NCBI GenBank assembly: GCA_002335605.1
Contig: BEDY01000001.1
Span: 4,278,001-4,342,000 of the forward strand
Direction of reading: 5' to 3'
From: Prillingera fragicola
Taxonomy: Eukaryota; Basidiomycota; Tremellomycetes; Trichosporonales; Trichosporonaceae
DNA length: 64,000 nucleotides
The translations under genes were made by a program, and so were the position numbers. The notes under the pieces are model-generated. The model was given only the letters and a program-made list of their open reading frames with translations, searched no databases and was not told where the DNA came from. Positions 56,637 through 64,000 of this stretch are shown piece by piece; within the stretch, counting starts at the first letter, position 1; every line of letters begins with the position of its first letter.

Positions 56637-57171
56637 AGAAGAGGCCGAGCGGGTCGTTTGCGGGGTATATAGACGTCACATGCATAAGCAACCCTGATGT
56701 ATCGTTGCGATAATAGACCGTAGCAGGGTTGAAGAGAGCGGCAAGGGGTTGGAGCGTGCGTGATTGTACTGGAAGAGGTGAACGAGGTGTTGAAGGCCGA
56801 TATATCGGTGGGCGGATGGACGCCGCGCCGACCGGCCCGAGATGTGGAGATGTGCGATGACTGTCAGCTGAGTTGTTTCAACTAAACCCTCTCCTCTTAC
56901 CATTGAACCTTAGTACTCTACCAATGCTTCGGAGGCGAGTGGTGTTGGGCTTCAGACCAAGGTTTGCGGGGGAAAGCACACCACGCTAGGCCAGCGGGCC
57001 GGTGAGCCGGGCATGATGGCCGCTGCCTCGGCATCTTGGCTTCTATTCTATCGACCGACCTTCTCTCCTACCCGGTGGACAACCGGCCTGAACAGCCAGG
57101 CAAGCACATCAGTCAGGATGGTATAAAGAGCAGCTTGATAGTGACCGTGGAAGCCTCATCCATCAACAACT
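56637..57171. other. intergenic with GH28 promoter
   Basis: 535 bp. A TATAAAG at about 57121 lies 50 bp upstream of the GH28 ATG. No gene. Confidence 0.5.
57119..57128 (+). promoter_or_regulatory. TATA box of the GH28 gene
   Basis: GGTATAAAGA about 50 bp upstream of the ATG at 57172, consistent with an inducible secreted-enzyme promoter. Confidence 0.6.
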
Positions 57172-58665
57172 ATGAGGCTTTCACTCATCACTGCGCTCAC
57201 AGTGCTCGCTGGCCTGGCCGCGGCCCTGCCTGCCCCTGGCAACGAGAGCAATGGCAAGGGTCACGGAAACGATAAGGGCCACGGCAATGGTCATGGGAAC
57301 GGCAATGGGAACGGCAATGGCAATGGCAATGGCAATGGCAATGGCAATGGCAATGGCAATGGCAATGGCAATGGCAATGGCAACGGCAACGGCAAGTGCA
57401 ACCGCCGCCCTACGGTCACTCCTTCGTCGGTCCAACCCCGCGTCCCCTTCCCCATCCCCCCCAAGCGCAATCGGCAGTGCAAGGTCGTCTCCAATGGCAA
57501 CGGCGCCGACGACTCTGAGAACATTCTCAAGGCCTTCCACGACTGTAACAATGGCGGTCATGTCATCTTTGCCGAGGACACTACCTACACTATCGGCACG
57601 GCGATGGACTGGACCTGGCTCCAGAGCATTGACATTGATGTGCGCGGCACCATCAAGTTCACCAACGACATGGACTACTGGCAGGAGGCGTCTTACAAGT
57701 ACGCTTTCCAGAACTCGTCCGTCTTCTTCAAGCTGGGCGGCGACGACGTCTTCATGTACGGCGGCGGCACGATCGACGGTAACGGCCAGGTATGGTACGA
57801 CGCCTTTGCGAAGAACAAGCTCCTCAAGCGCCCTATCCTGCTCGGCGTCGACGGCCTGACCAACTCAATCTTCAGCGGCATCAAGCTCCGCTACTCGCCC
57901 AACTGGTACTCTATCGTCGCCAACTCGTCCAACGTCGTGTTTGACGACTTTGACATTTCGGGCTACTCGAACAACAACAACACTGCCAAGAACACTGACG
58001 GCTGGGACACGTACCGCTCGAGCGACATTACGATCCAGAACTCGGTCATCAACAACGGCGACGACTGTGTCTCGTTCAAGCCCAACTCGACCAACATTCT
58101 TGTCCAGGACCTGTGGTGCAACGGCTCGCACGGCATCTCTGTCGGCTCGCTTGGCCAGTACCCTGACCAGTTTGACATTATCGAAGACATTCACGTTACA
58201 TCCATCAAGATGTTCAACGCGTCCGACGGCGCCCGCATCAAGGTCTGGCCCGGCGACCCGGCTTCGATGGGTATTGAGCTCGAGGGCGGTGGCGGCAAGG
58301 GCTACGTCAAGAACGTGACGTTTGAAAACTGGGAAATCGACAACATTGACTACGTGATCACCTTGACCCAGTGCTACGGTCAAAAAGATCTCGAGCTGTG
58401 CAACGCCAACCCAGCAGCGCTCACTATTGAGGACATTTATTTCCGCAACTTTACTGGAGTCGCCAGTCCCCGCTACGATCCGCTCGTGGCCCAGCTCATG
58501 TGCTCGTCGCCTGATGTTTGCAAGAACATCTTTATCGAGGACTTTGACGTCGTCAGCCCGACGGGCCACAACAATGCGACGTGTCTCAACATGGACGCGT
58601 CGAATCTCGTTGGCGTGCAGTGTGTCGACGCCTATGTCGCTGGTGACCACAGCACTGGGTTCTGA
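57172..58665 (+). CDS. secreted GH28 exo-polygalacturonase with Gly-Asn repeat
   Basis: A single-exon gene for 497 residues. A signal peptide (MRLSLITALTVLAGLAAALP) is followed by a Lys/His/Gly/Asn region and a long alternating Gly-Asn tract (about residues 38-76), then a Pro/Arg linker and the right-handed beta-helix. All four GH28 signatures are present: NTDG in AKNTDGWDTY, the catalytic Asp pair in NNGDDCVSFK, the His in CNGSHGISVGSLGQYP, and RIK in DGARIKVWPG. The GSLGQYP text and preceding layout fit exo-acting polygalacturonases. Many N-glycosylation sites occur. It degrades pectin outside the cell. The Gly-Asn tract is not usual for the family and may act as a flexible spacer or wall attachment. 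Confidence 0.93.
   Translation: MRLSLITALTVLAGLAAALPAPGNESNGKGHGNDKGHGNGHGNGNGNGNGNGNGNGNGNGNGNGNGNGNGNGNGKCNRRPTVTPSSVQPRVPFPIPPKRNRQCKVVSNGNGADDSENILKAFHDCNNGGHVIFAEDTTYTIGTAMDWTWLQSIDIDVRGTIKFTNDMDYWQEASYKYAFQNSSVFFKLGGDDVFMYGGGTIDGNGQVWYDAFAKNKLLKRPILLGVDGLTNSIFSGIKLRYSPNWYSIVANSSNVVFDDFDISGYSNNNNTAKNTDGWDTYRSSDITIQNSVINNGDDCVSFKPNSTNILVQDLWCNGSHGISVGSLGQYPDQFDIIEDIHVTSIKMFNASDGARIKVWPGDPASMGIELEGGGGKGYVKNVTFENWEIDNIDYVITLTQCYGQKDLELCNANPAALTIEDIYFRNFTGVASPRYDPLVAQLMCSSPDVCKNIFIEDFDVVSPTGHNNATCLNMDASNLVGVQCVDAYVAGDHSTGF
57283..57400. repeat. hexanucleotide GGCAAT minisatellite in coding DNA
   Basis: A long run of GGCAAT units (with GGGAAC/GGCAAC variants at both ends) encoding Gly-Asn dipeptides in the GH28 gene. 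It is in frame and likely to vary in length between strains. Confidence 0.9.
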
Positions 58666-59021
58666 GAGTGGGGGTAGTAGCAGTAAACAATATAGTGGAC
58701 ATATAGTGCAAAATGCAAACAAGTCTCAAGTAAGCGCGCTTAATGTCCTGACGTAAGACTCGTTCATGTCGAAACTACTGGTCTCCATAGTCTACGTTGT
58801 CTCGACCTGTGCACTGCCTAATGGCCAGGTCGTGCCCAGCGTTCAACTTCCCGAGGGTTGAGGCAGCTGCAAAGTCGCGACGAACATGAGAACTAGCGAT
58901 ACATATTGTAGTAGAATACTCCTCAGTCTTCATCCCGTAATACTCTCATGTGCTATCTGTGTGTAGAACGGACGAGTCAAAAGGAAAAACTAGAGAAAAA
59001 AAACTATACTGTGCTGTTACT
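58666..59021. other. shared 3' flank of GH28 and Zn2Cys6 genes
   Basis: 356 bp between convergent stop codons. No gene recognised. Confidence 0.4.
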
Positions 59022-62000
59022 TCACACTCCCCAGTTAAACTCGCCAATGCCACCCTCAAACAACCTCCCCACATCGGGAACACTGAGCTGCAAACTCAAC
59101 ATGAGCTGATTCGCGTCTTGCTGCGAGAAATCAAAGGCGTGGGGGTATGCGTGGGCCTGCTGTTGGCCGCCGTGCACCTGGGACCCGCCGGGGGGTGTGG
59201 GACCCTGTACAGCGTGGCCGTTGAGCATGGGCGGGGGCGCCTGCATCGCCCCACCGCCGGGGACGGACATGCCGCCACTAGTGTTCGGCATCGGGGGCGC
59301 CGTCATGCCGATAGGAACCGGGGGGACTGGTGCCCAGAGACCAGGGACGTCAGGAGACGCGCTGGGCGGTCCGTGAGGCGAGATGCCGTGGGATGTTGGG
59401 TTGGAGCCCGATACACGCGAAAAGGTCGAGTCGGTGGGGGAGGAATCGACCATTTCGTTGGCTGGCCTGAGGTGGGTTAGTTGCGGGGTTTGAGGGGGAG
59501 GGGGGCGCTCACAGCTTGATCTTCTTGATGACCTGGCCAACGTCCATGGTCACACCACGGCGGCGCTTGCCCTGCCCAACCTCCTCGGCCTCGCGCATAA
59601 GGTCGCCGAGGACCTGGAGCCCGCGCCGGGCGATACGCGAGGTAGGCGCCAGACGCTCGAGACATGCGCGGGCGCGCTCGACGGCTGCCTGGCGGGCTGG
59701 CGCCTCTGGCCCGCCGACGTGCGACATGAGGTCGAGACCCAGGACGACGGCGGCGGCGAGGCCGTGGTATGGAATTGTCCAGATTGCCTGCGCGTTGTGG
59801 CTGCCTTGCTCGAGCTCGGCGATGATGGCCTCGGCAGCCGCAATGCATGCCTGATGGGCCTTGACACACTCGCGCTGGGGTCCGCCCCGGGAGATGAAGG
59901 TGCGGTAGATCAGAAGAATCTTGTGGTTGGCCGAAATGGACATGTAGTGGCGCATGAGCGCCGTCCATGGTGGGTTGGAGTCGGAGGGCGAGCTGCCCAT
60001 GTGCGGGGAAGGCGTTGCGGGAGCCGGGATGGTGGCGACTAGGGAGCGGACGCGGGCGGCGGCAGCTTCGGCCATGGCAAATGGGCTGGGGTCAGTGATG
60101 TCCAAAAGAGGTGTAGCTTACATCTTGCCGCCATTCTGATTGAGCTCGGAGAAGAAGGACTGAAGGATGGTCGCGAGGTGAGAGGCGAAGCGGATTTTGC
60201 TGCTTGTGTTAGCAGTGCCGACATGACACTGATATTAAACTCACTATGCCACTGTCACCACCGAGTCTGGCCGGTTGATGTACAGCCCGTCGACGAGATC
60301 CTGGTCGTGGCAGTTGTTTGGCAGCGGGGTGTCAAACTGTCCCGGGTGGACCGCTGTGATGTCAGCAACGTGCTCCGACACGGCGAGAGCCAAACTTACA
60401 CCATACGCCGCACTTTGGAATAACAAACCAATCCTGACCCCAGTTAGCACCTACTATAGGGCCCATGCCGTCCCAGTCATCACCCACTTGCTGTGTGAGA
60501 GACCACCATACGCGCTTCCCCAGCTCTACGTCGACGACGGGGCTTCCCTTTGTGCCATTGGCCACAAGACGGCTGGCCGCCTTGCCGAGACAGTGCAGGT
60601 TGAGCGATTGCGCGCTTCGAAGCCCCAGTGCGAGTAGAGACGACAGGAGAGCAGACTCGCACACATTGTGGCCACACACGCAAAGTATGGCAATGGCCTT
60701 TGGATTGTCAACGTTGCTCTCTTCAGACGCCACATGTGCACATACCTGAACGCCCCACATGGTGGGTCGGGAGAGAAAGTTGCCGGCGTAAAGCGCCTCC
60801 TCGGCAGCAGCGACGAGAGCATTGGGGAGCACGTAGCGGTCACCTGTTGTAGTGTTTAGCATCTGAATCTCTGACCCAAAGCTTAATGGCGACTCACCTT
60901 CTGCTAGCCCACATTGCTCGGCGTCTGCGTCCGTCATCTGGTGTACGGCGACACCCTGGATGACATAGAGGAGCGACAGCCACGTAGGGTCCACAAACGC
61001 CCAGCCAGAAGGGTAGCTGAACCCGCCCATGTGACTCTGCGCGCTTCCGCCAGTGTTGGCAGCCTGCGGGCCGATTGTCGTGTAGAACGCATCGAGCTCG
61101 TCCCAGAACCGGGGAAAGGTGACGCAGCAGTGCTGCCACTGGACGTTGGCGAGGGCAAAGTTGATAATGGCACGGACGTTGCGGCGGGGGAGGAGCGCCT
61201 CAATGACCGAGTCTGGGAGTTGGCGGTCGTGCGGTTGCCGCAGAATGTGAGATGCATGGGCCGAGGGTGGCTTTTGTGGTTAGCTTGGGCAATCACAATA
61301 GGACACTCACTGCTGTGGAGACGGACAGGTTGGAGGTCCCTAAGGGCGACTCGTTGCATGCTTCTGGTGCAGCACCTCGTCGGCGGTCGACTCCGAGCGA
61401 GAAGTACTCTAGCGTCGTTGCTGGATGGTCAGCTACGCGTGATTTGCATGCATGACGCGCCACTCACCTGGGTCTTCCTGCGACGGCAGCTCGCCACTTG
61501 GAAGTGGAACATGTCCATCGCCGCTGCGGTGCTCCGTCTTCGGCAATACCAAACCGCTTCTCAGCGAGGCTCCCCTCTCGAGTTCGTATACTCGCCTGCG
61601 CAGCGATTCCAACTCGTGGAACACGCTCTCACGCAGCGAGTCTAGGTCGCGCGATGCCACGACGGGGGATGCACTGCTGTAGGTCAGCATTAGACTCGGC
61701 GGGGGAAGAGCGGTGCGGCTATCGTGATGTGATCTGGGAATACTGGGCCGTGGTTGGAAGACAGAGACGGGTGGCGTTAGGAGCAGGTGGCCCACGGGTA
61801 TGCTGCGAGACGCCACCTTTTCTGCCCAGGCATGCCTGGCGCTGAACGTGCACGAAAGCATGTACAAGACGATAGCGATACTCACGGAGAGGGTACGACA
61901 AACTGAGACTCGAGCTTGCAGAGGTGGCTCACTCCGCGCTTGAGGCAGAGCTCACATGGGATACGCTTGTTGCACCGAGCTTTGCGTCTGTGGAGTGGTC

Positions 62001-62394
62001 AGTGGCCGAGTGGGGATGGTTTGGGTGAATGTGAAGGACTAGCAGCCGTCTTCCCTCTGCGACGACGTTCTTGAACCCCCTTCCCCCCCCGGTGCATTGC
62101 AACAATCTTGCACATGCACAAGTGGGCATCGCTTGGATGTTGCCACTGTCTTGTGACTGAACTGCAGCGGTTGGTCGTTGCAGCTCGGAGACTTGCTGCT
62201 GCCTGGTCGGGGAATCGTAATGACGTACCGAATACACTCTGTGCAGCTGCGCGGGTGGTCAGCTGGTGTTGCGCTGTGCTTCCCGCATGTTGTACTCACC
62301 TCTTACTAGGACGTTGACTAATCTTCACTGGAGTGAGGCCCGAGCTGCTCGATGCGCTGTCGGGACCCCCTCCGCTGCTCATCGTCTCTGGCAT
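59022..62394 (-). CDS. Zn2Cys6 fungal-specific transcription factor
   Basis: Thirteen exons: 62394-62300, 62246-62229, 61987-61886, 61676-61468, 61420-61311, 61270-60898, 60843-60746, 60697-60488, 60433-60400, 60353-60245, 60199-60122, 60085-59513, 59466-59022, all in phase for 817 residues. The zinc cluster CTECIRRKARCNKRIPCELC...C (CX2CX6CX5CX2CX8C) is assembled from exons 2 and 3. Exon 2 is only 18 nt and supplies the first two Cys. A coiled-coil linker (SLRESVFHELESLRRRVYEL) follows for dimerisation. The middle region (WAFVDPTWLSLLYVIQGVAVH; AEEALYAGNFLSRPTMWGVQ) is the fungal_trans homology domain. The tail is Pro/Gly/Gln-rich, activation-like. It could control the neighbouring pectinase or fructosidase genes, but this is proximity only. 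Confidence 0.9.
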
Positions 62395-64000
62395 GGTGGT
62401 TGCTGAGATGAGGAGGACGGTGGGTGGACGATAAGTTTTCAGGCGTCGCGGTCGGACATGATAGCCGTTACTGTTATTCTTTTTGCTTTCCGTGCGACCC
62501 TGTGCAGCTTTTGCGGGGGGTGCGGGGCAGTACTGCTGCTACGGACATGTCCTTTACGGCGGATGAATGCCCCGGCCCTGTGCACCGAGTGCACCGAGAA
62601 TAAGAAACGGTTGTTGTCTGTATCAAGGGAACGACGCCGCCGATGTCCGAGTACCTATTACCGGCGTGTCGGGTTCCCCTTGACCAGTGTCCACTAGCCG
62701 TTGTTCCCTGGGCACTGCTGCTGCTTCCTCCCGCGACACCACCACAGGATAGGTTTATCCATCTCTTTTTCCGAGTAGGTGCCACGCGCCTCTTGGAGGC
62801 TCGAGTACGACGTCGAGCACAACTCCCGAGGGTACGCAGCATTCCAGGCCAGGTGGGGTGAATACCTTCTCCATTCCTCCGTCGCTTCTCTTCGGCACGG
62901 CCGCCGGCGGCAGCGACAACTGCATACCCTGTACCTCGGCCGGGTTCCTGTGGCAGAGCAAGGCATAGACGCCGAGGTCGAGGCTGCGGTCAACGCCGCA
63001 GCATGGCTTGACATTCCTGAGCGCCAGGCCCCGAACATTAACCGCGGACGTCCCGCGGGTCGCCGACCGACCGGCCCGCCCGCCGTGGTGTGCTCGGCCA
63101 AAGATGTCGGAGCAATGTTGGGCCAGGGCTGCGCAATCGTCGTGCCAGATAAAGCACATCGTCTCTCTCTCCAACCGACAGGCGAGAGAAGCGCGCTTGA
63201 GTGCCGGCCTGGCCAGGTCTGGACAGCTGCAGAAGTGATCTACAGATGCATGCCAAGCCAGCCAAGTCACTGGGCAATCTAAAAGCCGTCCTCGAGAGAG
63301 TGAAAAGATAAAAAAAGAGTCGGCTCCCGTCGGCGGGGCAGTGTGCAGGCTTTGTGACCGCCGGCTGCTGCACCCCACATGTCTGTACAGAATGCTATGG
63401 ATATCGCCGGGAATGGGTTTGCTTGCATAACCAAGAAAGACAAAGAAAGACCGTAGCGGGCTTCGGCATTGACTGACTTGAGGGTGAGGGCACGTACTCG
63501 GCGTCCGTACTTGGGGTAGTCACGGCGGCCGTGCAAACCATGCCCTCCCCCACCTCCCCAACAGCGAGCGCCGCAACCGACATGCCCTAAGACGTTGTTG
63601 CTGCGGCAGTGGACGGCAGAACGTTGAACAGTACTAGCGACAAACAAAAGAAAGCGGCATGGAAGTGGGTAACTGGCCGACCATTTCCGGGCCGTGCTAC
63701 CCGCCGAAGCCACCATGCATGCCAGTGCCGCCAATGCCGCCTGCCAAGGTGTTTCACAGTTGGTATCAGGTCCAATGTTGCTATCGTACTGGAGGCAAAG
63801 GTCCCGGGTTGCTCTTGTACTCGGCACCTGTCGGAGGTGCCGCATGTACGTACTCCCTTGACCACCGACGCCTGCGTACATGTGCCCAGGGAGCGCGGAC
63901 CCGGCAATGCGGGTGCAGGGAAAGCGAACAGCGAACAGCGATTCCAAGGTACGTGACTCTTCGGAGCGGCTAAGCTTGCTTTTAGGATAGGGGGTATCGC
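62395..64000. other. right-edge stretch, no gene supported
   Basis: 1.6 kb with long frames on both strands (minus 62755-63378, plus 62779-63282, minus 63279-63947) that overlap and show no domain. The left part is the promoter of the Zn2Cys6 gene. A gene may continue beyond the right end of the window. Confidence 0.4.

Noticed and set aside
57865..58722. 285-codon minus-strand frame opposite the GH28 gene
   Set aside because: The GH28 frame carries all catalytic motifs. The opposite frame is low-complexity and has none.
62755..63378. minus-strand frame of 207 codons near the right edge, overlapped by a plus frame of 167 codons
   Set aside because: Both strands are open over the same DNA, neither shows a domain, signal or splice logic. 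Chance in GC-rich sequence is the simpler view.

Overview
The window is eukaryotic: GC-rich fungal DNA with genes split by many short introns (mostly about 35-90 nt, GTRNGT donors, CTGAC/CTAAC branch sites, YAG acceptors). The gene style fits a basidiomycete yeast, probably Tremellomycetes and perhaps Trichosporonales. That placement is inferred from gene families and intron style, not from a marker gene. All exon structures below were read by hand from splice signals, reading-frame continuity and family motifs.

Layout. 1-15 kb: a single-exon class B bHLH regulator (-), CTF18 (12 exons, -), POP4/RPP29 (+) divergent from CTF18, an unrecognised basic/coiled-coil protein (+), ELP4 with a histidine-rich tail (-), and a secreted serine hydrolase of the class C beta-lactamase fold (+). 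16-26 kb: an unrecognised protein whose frame continues beyond an in-frame TAG (-), a secreted double-psi-beta-barrel protein with a likely GPI tail (-), a family 32 glycosyltransferase like MIPC synthase (+), and an unrecognised 257-residue protein (-). 26-31 kb holds no gene I can support, only interrupted coding-like fragments and repeats.

31-46 kb: NAD formate dehydrogenase (-), a SnoaL-like protein (+) behind an array of repeated motifs, two convergent major-facilitator permeases of the anion:cation symporter family, tRNA-Ala(AGC), two tRNA-Gly(GCC) genes (one with an intron and an odd T-loop), and a 6-phosphogluconate-dehydrogenase-like protein with a DUF1932 tail (-). A striking six-copy octamer array with about 21-bp period lies at 45716-45826.

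47-64 kb: an HD-domain phosphohydrolase (-), an isopenicillin-N-synthase-like 2-oxoglutarate dioxygenase (-), an ER-directed (signal peptide plus HDEL) zinc deaminase (+), an NCS2 nucleobase permease (+), a GH32 fructosidase without a signal peptide (+), a GH28 exo-polygalacturonase with a Gly-Asn repeat (+), and a 13-exon Zn2Cys6 regulator (-). HD hydrolase, dioxygenase, deaminase and nucleobase permease in a row suggest a nucleobase/nucleoside salvage neighbourhood. The deaminase with both ER entry and ER retention signals is the most unusual single gene.

Between genes the window is rich in short phased motif arrays (E-boxes between CTF18 and POP4, the 21-bp array, the array upstream of the SnoaL gene) and small tandem duplications.
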